Below, one piece after another: positions 43,289 to 52,084 of a stretch of 64,000 bases of DNA (the first letter of the stretch is position 1; each line of letters opens with the position of its first letter). The position numbers and the translations under genes were made by a program. Source of the stretch: WTFY01 sp026713925 (GTDB lineage Bacteria > Pseudomonadota > Gammaproteobacteria > UBA4575); contig OY759361.1 of assembly GCA_963662355.1 (NCBI GenBank), positions 558,001 to 622,000 of the forward strand, written 5' to 3'. Under the pieces are notes generated by a model. The model saw nothing but the letters and a program-made list of their open reading frames with translations, was not told the origin of the DNA and ran no database searches.

Positions 43289-43504
43289 ATGCGCAAGCGA
43301 TTCAAGGAATCGGAGATCATCAATTTACTGAGGGCCATCGAGGTTAAGATCAGAGGGGTATGGGCACGGAGGAGGCCTGCCGGAGTCTTAGTGCTGGATA
43401 CGGAAGCTTTTTACTCATTAGACGAAGCCCAATCTGTGATCACGAAATGGGTCCATCAATACAACCAAATCCGGCCTCATCAGTCCCTGGATCAACGACC
43501 CTAG
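43289..43504 (+). pseudogene. IS3-family transposase relic (orfA start fused to orfB end)
   Basis: MRKRFKESEIINLLRAIEV is the beginning of an IS3 OrfA. After about 30 unrelated codons the frame reads FYSLDEAQSVITKWVHQYNQ then IRPHQSLDQRP, the end of the OrfB integrase domain (usual YNExRPHSSL). Everything between has been deleted, roughly 1 kb. Non-functional. Confidence 0.75.
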
Positions 43505-43589
43505 GTGCCGGAAACTATCGCTCCAGCTCTTTCACAGAACCTGGTACATACCCAAGGGGGCTTGACACCATCACGATAGTACTTCCAAA

Positions 43590-43950
43590 CTATCTAGCGC
43601 GTCTCAGTCGCGACAGGGTCCGGCGCAAGGCTCCGGCTATACCACCGGTCTTGTACTGGCTCGAACCAAACTCCATCGGCCGCAGGATTTTGACAGCAGC
43701 CAGTAGAGCATGTGCGGCGGAATCCACTCGGACCGCATTGTCGTAAGCCTCTGTACGCAGTGCACCGAGGACCAGGTTCTTCTTGGAGATGTAATAGGTA
43801 TCATGCTGGTCGCGAAATTGTAATTGCCGCAACGAGCGCAAGCCACGTTGCAGAGCCTGTTCATAGGCACAAAGACGCGTCGGGTCGCCAAGGGCTCGGG
43901 CCAGTGCGGCAGCATCAGCAAGACCTTCCATGTAGGCCCCGGTGGAGTTT
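43590..43950 (-). pseudogene. C-terminal fragment of an unidentified enzyme-like protein
   Basis: NSTGAYMEGLADAAALARAL, then YEQALQRGLRSLRQLQFRDQ, DTYYISKKNLVLGALRTEAY and DNAVRVDSAAHALLAAVKI. The helical repeats and the GxLRTxxYDNxVRxDxxxHALxA pattern recall the C-terminal part of alpha/alpha-barrel proteins of polysaccharide metabolism, but I cannot name the family. Similarity seems to begin at NSTGAY with no plausible start, so this is a 3' fragment. Confidence 0.4.
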
Positions 43951-45407
43951 GCTGAAGCGCGCCGGAAACAGGAAGAAAAACAAAGCAAATTAAGCCAGAA
44001 TTTCGCATAAAGTCCGGACCAGTTTTTGGGGAAGGCCAAGGTAAATCGAGCACTTTGAAATTAGAGTCAGGGTTACATTGAGCATAGTGACTGAACTTGT
44101 TTCTCTTGTTCACTATGATGTAATCAAGACTATCGTCCCAAAGACTAAGCTAGGGCAAAGGAGGAGTTCTGTAGAAGCATAGATTTAAGCTATGGCGATG
44201 AATTGTACACATCCATAATTATGGGGGAGCCTGTCCCAAATATACTGACTGAATAACTCTTGGGTGTGTGCTCCTTAGAATTATCATTATTTCAGTTAGT
44301 GCTTATTATCTACACCCAGCAATTTCTCAAATTCTGCTCAAAAGGAATTCTTTTTGGCGATTGACAGGATCATTCAATTTTGCCTGTCCTAGAATTTATA
44401 AAGTCAACACCTGTTCTGTTGTTGAAGATATGACTTTAAGTTTTTTATGACAGATGTTAATCATGAGATTATCGCTGGAAATTTTCAGCGGTCGGAGACA
44501 TGGAAGTGGTATATTTTGAATGTAGCCTCAACTTCCCTCTTGACACTCCAAATGCTAAGCCCAAAGTCTGCAAAGTTGTTACGCAATATTCGCTTTTCAA
44601 GATGCGCCGAAGGCTACTGTCATGCTGTATGCTCCTGCCAATTTCAATATTCGATTACAACATCACTCCAAACTTAAGGTGTTTGGTCAATGAATGACTG
44701 AGAGCACCTTTAGATACTCAGGCCTTTAATATATCCGCGACTTCATTCTTGTATACATATCCAGTTCTTTCTGTAGTCGTGCGCAAGTATCGCTAACCAA
44801 ACTCTGCCTTTACGGCTTTTCGGGTTCCTAAAAATTACGACCAATTTTTGGTTTCAGCAATACACTGAGGATTTACTGGAGGATACCTGGATGTGTAATT
44901 GTACCCGGTAAGGACAGTACCCTTTGTAGAAATCAAGTAGTTGTATCCTAGAACTGTTCAGACTTAATTCAAGGTCTACTTGTGAATGGAAATTCTTACA
45001 GTTTTGATCTTGTTAAAACCCTCTCGTATACACTATTAGGCGCTTAGAACGTGTACCTATAAGCAAACAAATGTCCTATTCTAAAATTCGGCAATTTAAC
45101 CATTTCCTCAGAGGTATTAATGATTGAATTCTTAGAATCTAATTCGTTGCCACAATTCTATGTAACCAATTCCCGTATGCTCGTCAAATTGCACCAAAAA
45201 ATAGGTTTTGCAGGCTATTTATTTCAGAAAAATTTCATCAAAAAATTGTTGCAGTATGCTCAGAGACCATGTAGATTTGGCACTTAATCACACAGGCATG
45301 CACTACGTTCGATGAGGATCAAGCGTTTATGGTGTATGTTTTTACAATCGTTAGGTTGAACATAGGCCCGATTATTAAGCCTATATTTATGAGGGGAGCT
45401 TCGAAAG
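43951..45407. other. Long AT-rich intergenic region
   Basis: About 1.45 kb between the fragment above and the 45408 lipoprotein gene. Short frames (60-76 codons at 44268-44697) lack ribosome sites and motifs. Near the right end ATAGGC/GCCTAT arms flank about 11 bases shortly before the lipoprotein ribosome site. No RNA gene recognised. Confidence 0.4.
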
Positions 45408-47222
45408 ATGTCTACACTTTCACACAAATTAGTGGCGGTTTGCCTTGTCGCCGCATTCTCAATGGTAATGTATGGTTGTGGCGGCGGCGGCGGTAGCAGC
45501 AGCGTGCCAGATCCAACAGATATGATGCCGGAAGAGCCTACAGGGCCAACAGCTGATGAGCAGGCCGCGGCAGATGCAGCAATGACGGCTGCAAATGATG
45601 CGGCAACGGCTGCAAATGATGCGGCAACGGCTGCAAATGATGCAGTAAGCGCTGCAACGTTAGCACCCACGATGGCAGCCAGTGACGCAGCCGCAGCTGC
45701 AACGGCAGCCGCTATGGCAGCTACAGCCGCAGCCGCAGCAGTGGATGCAACCGATTCGGCTACAGTTGACGCAGCCAATGCCGCTGCGATGGCCGCCAAC
45801 ATGGCAGCGACGACCGCCAATGATGCCGCTGATGCGCTAAACATGGCGGAATCAGATGCACAAGACGCAGCAGAAGCTGCACGCATTGCGGCATATGAAG
45901 CAGCCAAAGTTGCAGCAACTACAGCGGCTGGAACGAAGAGGGATGCTATCCAGACTGAGAACGATCAGCCGACTGATGCTGGACTCGGTGGCACTGGAGT
46001 TGATACGGTTACGATGACAATTGAACGCGACCGTGACGGCACAACTGTCACAATCGCGGATAGCGCGCTAGCGGGTGAAGACGATCCTAAATTCACGCAG
46101 ATGATGGACTTAGGTGGCGGAACCACCATGCATACTCGCGTGATGGAAGCCAACGACGATGGTGAGGTGGTTGAGGAAGTTGTGATGGTCACCACTGAAA
46201 TTGCAGCCCCAAAAGCGACAGCTTTTGCAATGGTGGCTAATCAGGCACTGAATGCTCGTGACCTTGATACAGATACGGATGGACCAGATGATGACGACCT
46301 CGCTGATAATGACTGGTCCGCTCTTACAGTTGTAACCGGTTCAGCTTCATTGGTCATGTCCTCTGCGTTTACTGCAGATAGCCGTGCGACGTTGACATTC
46401 GACTTTGACGCTGATGGAACTATGAGCGTGGACGAGGCCTTTGAGGCTCCTGGCACCTATAATGGCGCCATGGGCACGTACAGGTGTAACGGTACTGCTG
46501 ACTGTACGGTTACGATTGCTGACACTGATACAGCAACGGATGGTGACCAGTTAGGCGTTACGGCACTCAGTGAAGGTTGGATATTCACTCCAGATAGTGG
46601 TGCCACTTCTGATGTGGCGGACGCTGATTTCATGGACTATGGCTTCTGGCTCAAGAGAACAACCGACGAAGACGGTGTACTCACTTACAACGAGGTCGAG
46701 ACCTTTGCGAGATCTTCAGTAGCACGCAGTACTACTATAACTAGTGTCACTGGCCGCGCAACCTATTCGGGCGATGCTTTAGGTGTGTATGTGCACAGCG
46801 TGGTCAACCCGGACGGCACTGAAGCATCAGCTACTTCCGGTCACTTCACTGCAGACGTAGAATTGACTGCGCATTTTGCTCAGACGGTGGACGACCAGGC
46901 TACTGATAATGTCGATGAAGAAGGTCAGATTGCGCCAAACTTGCTGAACAGCCTCTCTGGCACCATCAACGACTTCACGTTGTCCGGCCATGATCAGGGA
47001 CCTGGCTGGTCGGTATCCTTGGAACAGGCTGACACTGATGGAACTGATACGCATGTTGATGCTGGTGTTGCCAAGGGCGGTGGAGCTGATGGTTCGTACA
47101 TAGCTGACTTCCATGGTCCGACAGCTGATGATACTCAGCCCCACAGCGTTGTCGGTGAGTTCAACGCCTTCTTCAGCAACGGCTCTGTAGCCGGTGGCTT
47201 CGGGGCGAGCAAGAACGACTAG
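45408..47222 (+). CDS. Surface-type lipoprotein: Ala-rich stalk plus TbpB-like barrel
   Basis: 604 residues. Lipobox MYGC (Cys24), then Gly5 and an acidic Pro/Thr linker. Residues about 51-175 are nearly all Ala with Asn/Asp/Thr/Met in a 7-residue period (AATAANDAATAAND), predicted as a long Ala-zipper helix. A middle domain has a Cys pair (GTYRCNGTADCTV) and DYGFWLKRTTDEDG. The C-terminus has the TbpB/Slam-client barrel pattern: GRATYSGDALGVYVH, GHFTADVELTAHF, LSGTINDFTLSG, GSYIADFHGP, VVGEFNAFFSNGSVAGGFGA. GAGGGGAGC precedes the start and a strong terminator follows. It lies upstream of the Slam-like gene. Confidence 0.75.
   Translation: MSTLSHKLVAVCLVAAFSMVMYGCGGGGGSSSVPDPTDMMPEEPTGPTADEQAAADAAMTAANDAATAANDAATAANDAVSAATLAPTMAASDAAAAATAAAMAATAAAAAVDATDSATVDAANAAAMAANMAATTANDAADALNMAESDAQDAAEAARIAAYEAAKVAATTAAGTKRDAIQTENDQPTDAGLGGTGVDTVTMTIERDRDGTTVTIADSALAGEDDPKFTQMMDLGGGTTMHTRVMEANDDGEVVEEVVMVTTEIAAPKATAFAMVANQALNARDLDTDTDGPDDDDLADNDWSALTVVTGSASLVMSSAFTADSRATLTFDFDADGTMSVDEAFEAPGTYNGAMGTYRCNGTADCTVTIADTDTATDGDQLGVTALSEGWIFTPDSGATSDVADADFMDYGFWLKRTTDEDGVLTYNEVETFARSSVARSTTITSVTGRATYSGDALGVYVHSVVNPDGTEASATSGHFTADVELTAHFAQTVDDQATDNVDEEGQIAPNLLNSLSGTINDFTLSGHDQGPGWSVSLEQADTDGTDTHVDAGVAKGGGADGSYIADFHGPTADDTQPHSVVGEFNAFFSNGSVAGGFGASKND
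45585..45647. repeat. Three 21-base tandem repeats in the Ala-rich stalk
   Basis: Units at 45585-45605 and 45606-45626 are identical (ACGGCTGCAAATGATGCGGCA); the third (45627-45647) differs at two positions. Each encodes one heptad. The paralogue at 52346-52387 has its own two-unit 21-base repeat of different sequence, showing separate expansion. Confidence 0.85.
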
Positions 47223-47266
47223 TGATCGTTTAAAAATAGACTGACTTCTTACTCAAGCTTCCAGAT

Positions 47267-47297
47267 GAGGGTGGCAGATTTGCCACCCTCTTTTTTT
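47267..47297 (+). terminator. Rho-independent terminator of the 45408 lipoprotein gene
   Basis: Perfect 10-bp stem GAGGGTGGCA/TGCCACCCTC with a four-base loop and seven T, 45 bases after the stop codon. It separates this gene from the Slam-like gene, which therefore needs its own promoter. Confidence 0.9.
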
Positions 47298-47877
47298 GCC
47301 CAGCATAAAATCAGGGCCTTGTCCGAATGGCCTGCCTAATCAGGTGCGGCAGGCAATGATGTCTAGACGAAACTTCAGTCACAATGTCCCTTCCTACTGA
47401 AACGGACAACCATCTCCTCTTAGAATCAACCCGTCGTTCACACATACGACAATTCAGTCTCACATGTCATGAACCGGCACACCAAACCATCTATTTGTTG
47501 CTAACATGTAATATCCAGCATAGCTCGCTGCCCAAATCGATTTTACGACTACATCAGAACCTACTGACTAGGGGCATCCTTCTTAATCCCTCAGTACCTG
47601 GCCAGTTTTCCTCCAAATCACTTTGCCCCGTTTCAAGCTTGCAACGAATATACTTTTGCAATCAGACGTTTGCAAAATAGGAACCCCATTACATCCGTCA
47701 ATCCCGGTTTTTCAGCACACATCTCCTACACCCTGGCAGCAGTACACCCGCAAGTTTGAGTTGGCGATTGCTGGAAAGTGATGAAGACGAGAACTGTTTT
47801 ATTTATGTCAACTCTGCCCAGTAATATGTATATAATCTCCCCACATACCTTCCTCGACACATGGGCTCCACGGCATA
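47298..47877. other. Intergenic region upstream of the Slam-like gene
   Basis: 580 bases with no supported gene. The last 60 bases are AT-rich (TATGTATATAATC at about 47825-47837 contains a -10-like TATAAT). ATAATGATAAT overlaps the start codon and resembles two of three Fur hexamers, but the third is poor. Confidence 0.35.
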
Positions 47878-49245
47878 ATGATAATAAAACCGGCTCGCAG
47901 TATGTTTGCTGCTGTAATCCTGTTACTTTTGTTTGTTGCAACAGCGGTCCATGCGACTGAAGCAACGCCGGATCAGCCATCGACTACCCAAGAGGTAAGT
48001 GAGGCCCGTGCACTGATTGGTGCTGGTAAATTCAATGAGGCGCTGGATATCCTCCGCCCTCAGGCCAAGGCTCATCCGAAGCATACCAATATCCACTTTC
48101 TTCTTGCCTTGGCAGCAATTGAATCTTCCCGGCTGGCTAATACCACAGATGACCAAGAGGCGTTGCTGGACGAGGCTATTGCCGTGCTCCATGCAACCCT
48201 GATCGACCAGCCTGATCTTGAACGCGTACGCCTGGAACTCGCCCGCGCATTCTTCTACAAGAAGGAGGACAGCCTAGCACGCAGGCATTTTGAACGCGTG
48301 CTGGCGGGGGAGCCCCCGGCGCCGGTGGCCGCCAATATCCGGCGTTTCCTTGTCGAGATCCGGGCAAGGCGGCGCTGGTCGATGTACCTGGGCGGTGCTG
48401 TGACGCCCAGCACCAACATCGGCAGGGCTTCGGACTCCGAGACCATCAATATTTTCGGCCTGCCCTTCCGTCGGGATGCGGACGAACCAAGAAGGTCGGG
48501 CGTGGGCCTATCCGTGTGGACGGGAGGCGAATACCATTATCCGCTGGGGGACCGCCTTCGTCTGCGCCTGGGCAGCGACGCTGCCCGGGAAGAGTATCCG
48601 GGGTCGATGTTTGATCAGACATTTCTATCAGCACATGCCGGCCCACTCTGGCTGATGAACCGGGATACCACTGTGAGCCTTGTCGCCGACGCCCGCCAGC
48701 GCTGGCTTGCAACCTCCCCTTATTACCTGGACCTCGGTGCCCGCACGGAAGTCAGGCACCGGCTCAATCGTCGGGTCTCGTTGACGGGGCGAGCTTCCTG
48801 GTACGACCGCGAATACCGGAAACAGGACCTTCTCGATGGCTCGGTTTTCGATTTTTCACTGAAGGGCTCCTGGATTGTCACACCCATCCTCCAGGCCAGC
48901 GCTGCGATCGGGTACGCCGACGAACACACGGATGCCAAGACCTGGCGCAATGATTCCCGCTGGGGAAAAATAGGCGTATCGGTCGCCCTGCCGCGTGGCT
49001 TTACCGTAGGTAGCAGCGGCGAATACCGCAAGACAGAGTATGAGGGCAACTGGTTTCCCTTCACGGATGGCTCGTCCCGCGAGGACCGGACCGAGATCCT
49101 GCAAGCCTCGATCTTCAACCGCGGTTTCACCTTGTATGGCTTCAGTCCACAATTCGTGGTGACCCATGAGGAACGAAGGACGAACGCACAGGTCTACGAC
49201 TACAAGCGCACCAACGGCGAGGTTCGCTTCGTACGCCAGTTCTAG
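47878..49245 (+). CDS. slam: Slam-like outer-membrane translocon for surface lipoproteins
   Basis: 455 residues with a signal peptide (MIIKPARSMFAAVILLLLFV then ATAVHA). Residues about 40-155 are TPR-like helices (EARALIGAGKFNEALDILRP, RVRLELARAFFYKKEDSLAR, RHFERVLAGEPP). Residues about 165-455 form a beta-barrel (MYLGGAVTPSTNIGRASDSE, GGEYHYPLGDRLRLRLGSD) ending VYDYKRTNGEVRFVRQF. TPR plus DUF560 barrel with the YDYxRxxxEV..RxF end is the plan of Slam proteins, which flip TbpB- and fHbp-like lipoproteins to the cell surface (type XI secretion). Four candidate client genes surround it. No strong ribosome site is seen. Confidence 0.8.
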   Translation: MIIKPARSMFAAVILLLLFVATAVHATEATPDQPSTTQEVSEARALIGAGKFNEALDILRPQAKAHPKHTNIHFLLALAAIESSRLANTTDDQEALLDEAIAVLHATLIDQPDLERVRLELARAFFYKKEDSLARRHFERVLAGEPPAPVAANIRRFLVEIRARRRWSMYLGGAVTPSTNIGRASDSETINIFGLPFRRDADEPRRSGVGLSVWTGGEYHYPLGDRLRLRLGSDAAREEYPGSMFDQTFLSAHAGPLWLMNRDTTVSLVADARQRWLATSPYYLDLGARTEVRHRLNRRVSLTGRASWYDREYRKQDLLDGSVFDFSLKGSWIVTPILQASAAIGYADEHTDAKTWRNDSRWGKIGVSVALPRGFTVGSSGEYRKTEYEGNWFPFTDGSSREDRTEILQASIFNRGFTLYGFSPQFVVTHEERRTNAQVYDYKRTNGEVRFVRQF

Positions 49246-49306
49246 CAGCCTGACCTATCAGGGGTCATAAAACAAAAGAGGGTTATATACGAAAGCAGCA
49301 TTCCCT

Positions 49307-49463
49307 TTATTTCAAGTACTTGATACCCGCATCCTGCATCACAGCCTTTGCCAGTTCTTCCGGTGTAGTCCGATCCTGATTTTCTTCCCTAATTCGACCT
49401 TGCCTGGCCGATAGCAGGTGCGCTTTAAAGTGATGGCCTTTTTTTGTATTTGCCTTGATCCAT
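49307..49463 (-). pseudogene. Degenerate copy of the tiny TPEELAKAVM gene
   Basis: The minus strand ends TTPEELAKAVMQDAGIKYLK before a TAA at 49307, matching the 11683 gene (ATPEELAKAVMQVVDIKFVK). Upstream, ITLKRTCYRPGKVELGKK matches ITLKPTDYQPGKAELKK but in another frame, and the only ATG (49463) is out of frame with both, with an A7 run between. At least two frame breaks make this a pseudogene. Confidence 0.6.
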
Positions 49464-49500
49464 ATTTCAGATTGGGGACGATATAATTTCCCAACCTACT

Positions 49501-50346
49501 TTAGTCTCTATCTCCTCCATATGCGCCGACCAGCCCTTCTGGATGATCGAACACGCCTCCCACTTCCTCGTGATCGGGGCCGTAGAACACACCCGATAGC
49601 CGGTCATCATCCGCATGGTAGCGGCTGAACTGCCCGTCCGTTACCAGCATGTTTTCATAGATCATGTCGGTATAGGCCTGTCCGGTGGTGGTATTGGCCA
49701 TGCCTGTCAAATGAACGTTCGCCAATACCTGTTCACCGATGCTCACGGATATGCTGGCGTCTCCCGTCACAACGGATTCCAGGTCGGTTGCAATATTGTG
49801 ATCCCTTGCCGTTGCAAAGCCTGTCCAGGTGGCTTCTGTTTCAGGATTGGTATTCGTTGCATTCCCGGCGATGGTACCGTATGTCTGGATGACTCCCTGG
49901 TCCGGGTCGGTATCATGCTTCCAAAGTACGACTGTCGATGCAAAGAAATTGTACTCCATCCAGCCTGCATAGCTATGCAGGTCATTGAAACTGCCGATGA
50001 CGTGCTCTACTCCCGTATTGATGCCGTTGGTATCCGGCAGTACCGTGGTCTCCTCAGGCAGTAATCTGAAAACCTTGTTTGCACGCAAGAATAATGTGTA
50101 GCCTACGGAACAGAATAGACCCCTGCATTCCACGGAAACACGTTCAGGTTCTGTGCGCCCCGGTACCCAGTTTATCCGGTCCGTAGAAAGCAGAAGATTG
50201 GCATTCGAGGCGATCCGCACATAGTCCTGTATCGCAAGCTCCTCCGGGGTAGGCGGAGGAACCTCCGGAACCCTGCTGGACCCCCCTCCACCCATGCATG
50301 CACTAAGAACACATGCAGCAGTGACAACACAGACAATATTCTTCAT
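49501..50346 (-). CDS. Slam-type surface lipoprotein, paralogue 1
   Basis: 281 residues. Lipobox LSAC (Cys17), then MGGGGSSRVPEVPPPTPEE. A Cys pair (VECRGLFCSVG), YAGWMEYNFF, and a C-terminal barrel: SRYHADDDRLSGVFYGPDHEE then VGGVFDHPEGLVGAYGG. FYGPxxEExGGxF..GAxGG is the classic end of TbpB-like lipoprotein barrels. It lacks the Ala-rich stalk of the 45408 and 52085 proteins. It is highly similar to the next gene, so a tandem duplication. It converges on the Slam-like gene, about 255 bases away. Confidence 0.8.
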   Translation of the reverse strand: MKNIVCVVTAACVLSACMGGGGSSRVPEVPPPTPEELAIQDYVRIASNANLLLSTDRINWVPGRTEPERVSVECRGLFCSVGYTLFLRANKVFRLLPEETTVLPDTNGINTGVEHVIGSFNDLHSYAGWMEYNFFASTVVLWKHDTDPDQGVIQTYGTIAGNATNTNPETEATWTGFATARDHNIATDLESVVTGDASISVSIGEQVLANVHLTGMANTTTGQAYTDMIYENMLVTDGQFSRYHADDDRLSGVFYGPDHEEVGGVFDHPEGLVGAYGGDRD

Positions 50347-50489
50347 ACCTTGCTCCGATTCAGGTTACACAAAGGGAATTACCTACCTGATTTTTTGGGG
50401 GTATATACTTTCCTGACCTTATAGTTTTGGTCAGCCATTACTTTGATTCTGAGTCAATTCTTCGCAGCAAGGCTGATCCCTTCTTGCTG

Positions 50490-51335
50490 TTAATTTCGTT
50501 TCCCGCCGTATGCGCCCAGCAGGCCCTGCGGATGCTCGAATACGCCACCCACTTCCTCGTGATCAGGACCGTAGAACACACCTGATAACCGGTCATCATC
50601 CGCATGGTAGCGACTGAACTGACCGTCCGTCACCAGCATGTCCTCGTAGACCACATCGGTATAGGCCTGACCCGTGGTGGCGTTGGCCATGCCCGTCAGG
50701 TACACATCCGCCAGCACCTGTTGACCGATGCTCACGGACAGGCTGGCATCACCCGTCACGTAAGATTCGAGATCGGTTGCGGCACTTCGATCCCTTGCCG
50801 TCACAAACCCTGTCCAGATGGCTTCCATCTCGGGATTGGTGCGCGTGGAATGACCGTTCGCATAGGCAGCCACCCTCACCACACCCTCGTCGGGGTCCAG
50901 GTCGTTCGTGAAAATTCGTGCTGCCGAGGTAAAGAAGCTGTGCTGCATCCAGCCGCCATAATCATGTGAATCGCTGAAGTTGCTACTGGCTTGTTCCACT
51001 ACCGTACGAATACCGTTGGTATCCGGCAGCAGTTCGATGTTCTCGACATCCGTAATGAAGCTTCTGCTTGCACCCAGAAAGGCCGAGAACCCGATGGAAC
51101 AGGTGTCATCCTTGCAGTTCGCGGGCACACGGTCCGGGTCCGCCTTGCCGGGCACCCAGGCCAGCCAGTCCGTGGACAGTACATGGTTGGCATTTTGAAC
51201 AATCCGGTTGAAGTCCTGGGCCGCTAAATTTTCAGGAGGCAGCTCCGGAACCCTGCTGGACCCCCCTCCACCCATGCAGCCTGCAAGCAGTGCACACAAG
51301 ACAAGCGAAACAATGTATCCATATCTTGAAATCAT
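50490..51335 (-). CDS. Slam-type surface lipoprotein, paralogue 2
   Basis: 281 residues. Lipobox LAGC (Cys20), then MGGGGSSRVPELPPEN. A Cys pair in a different local context (ANCKDDTCSIGF), YGGWMQHSFF, and the same end as paralogue 1 (SRYHADDDRLSGVFYGPDHEE then VGGVFEHPQGLLGAYGG). The last 70 residues differ at few positions while the middle differs more. This suggests conserved transport determinants and a variable exposed part, or recent gene conversion. It lies 143 bases upstream of paralogue 1 on the same strand. Confidence 0.8.
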   Translation of the reverse strand: MISRYGYIVSLVLCALLAGCMGGGGSSRVPELPPENLAAQDFNRIVQNANHVLSTDWLAWVPGKADPDRVPANCKDDTCSIGFSAFLGASRSFITDVENIELLPDTNGIRTVVEQASSNFSDSHDYGGWMQHSFFTSAARIFTNDLDPDEGVVRVAAYANGHSTRTNPEMEAIWTGFVTARDRSAATDLESYVTGDASLSVSIGQQVLADVYLTGMANATTGQAYTDVVYEDMLVTDGQFSRYHADDDRLSGVFYGPDHEEVGGVFEHPQGLLGAYGGKRN

Positions 51336-52084
51336 CGGCGCATTATGAGCTATCCATGCACCAGTGACCAGCGTGGAGCCAGGTCAGGAAAGTATGTAAT
51401 CCCCTAATTATTGAAAAATAATGGCTCCAAGGCTAATTGGGGTATCTGTTCAATTGGACACTGCCTGGTACATTCCTCTTCATCGCTTTTGGAGTATCCA
51501 AGGCAGCCTTCCTGAAATACATCCCGCTGTTTTGTAATCATTTTTGTTGGATACAATTTGGAGATAATAGCTATGCGATCACCATTAAATCTGAAATCAA
51601 CCTGACATTTATTACTGCCAGGGCCAGTCCCCATAAGCCACCCTGCAACAGTAAGGCATTTATCCGATCTTGGGGTTAATATATCTGTTCACCCTAACTC
51701 TATGCCCATGACCAGTCGCGCGCATAACGGCTCGTTCACCGGTCATGGGGATCATTTTAGCATTTAATATCAACGCTGGATTACCTATTGTTTCTAAACG
51801 CAGCAATATCATGATTCTATAATATAAGCATTACTGATACTAGTATCAATATTATTCAATACGCTTCAATGCCTACCTGACATACACTTTCGCTTGTCAA
51901 CTCTACGAAAACCCCAAAGCTGGGTTATCTGCCGAATGCAACGCCATTCGAGCATGGTAAATAAGCTTTATTTTCTTTGATCTGTGAAAACAGGCAAAGA
52001 CTTCCACTTGTTGTAGATGTTGACAAATGGCCCGGTACTTATGGTGCTGGGAAGCTGATGTCTACTTTGAAGAGGGAGAATGAA
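51336..52084. other. Divergent intergenic region between lipoprotein genes
   Basis: 749 AT-rich bases between paralogue 2 (minus) and the 52085 gene (plus). No coding sequence is supported. It contains the perfect palindrome listed next and presumably both promoters. Confidence 0.4.
51835..51848. promoter_or_regulatory. Perfect 14-base palindrome upstream of lipoprotein genes
   Basis: TGATACTAGTATCA, about 237 bases before the 52085 start. A possible operator for one of the divergent lipoprotein genes; no regulator is identified. Confidence 0.35.

Noticed and set aside
44268..44697. Small frames of 60-76 codons in the AT-rich gap
   Set aside because: No ribosome sites, no similarity, and overlapping frames.
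47873..47888. ATAATGATAAT, a Fur-box-like sequence at the Slam-like start
   Set aside because: Only two of three hexamers fit and it overlaps the start codon in AT-rich DNA.
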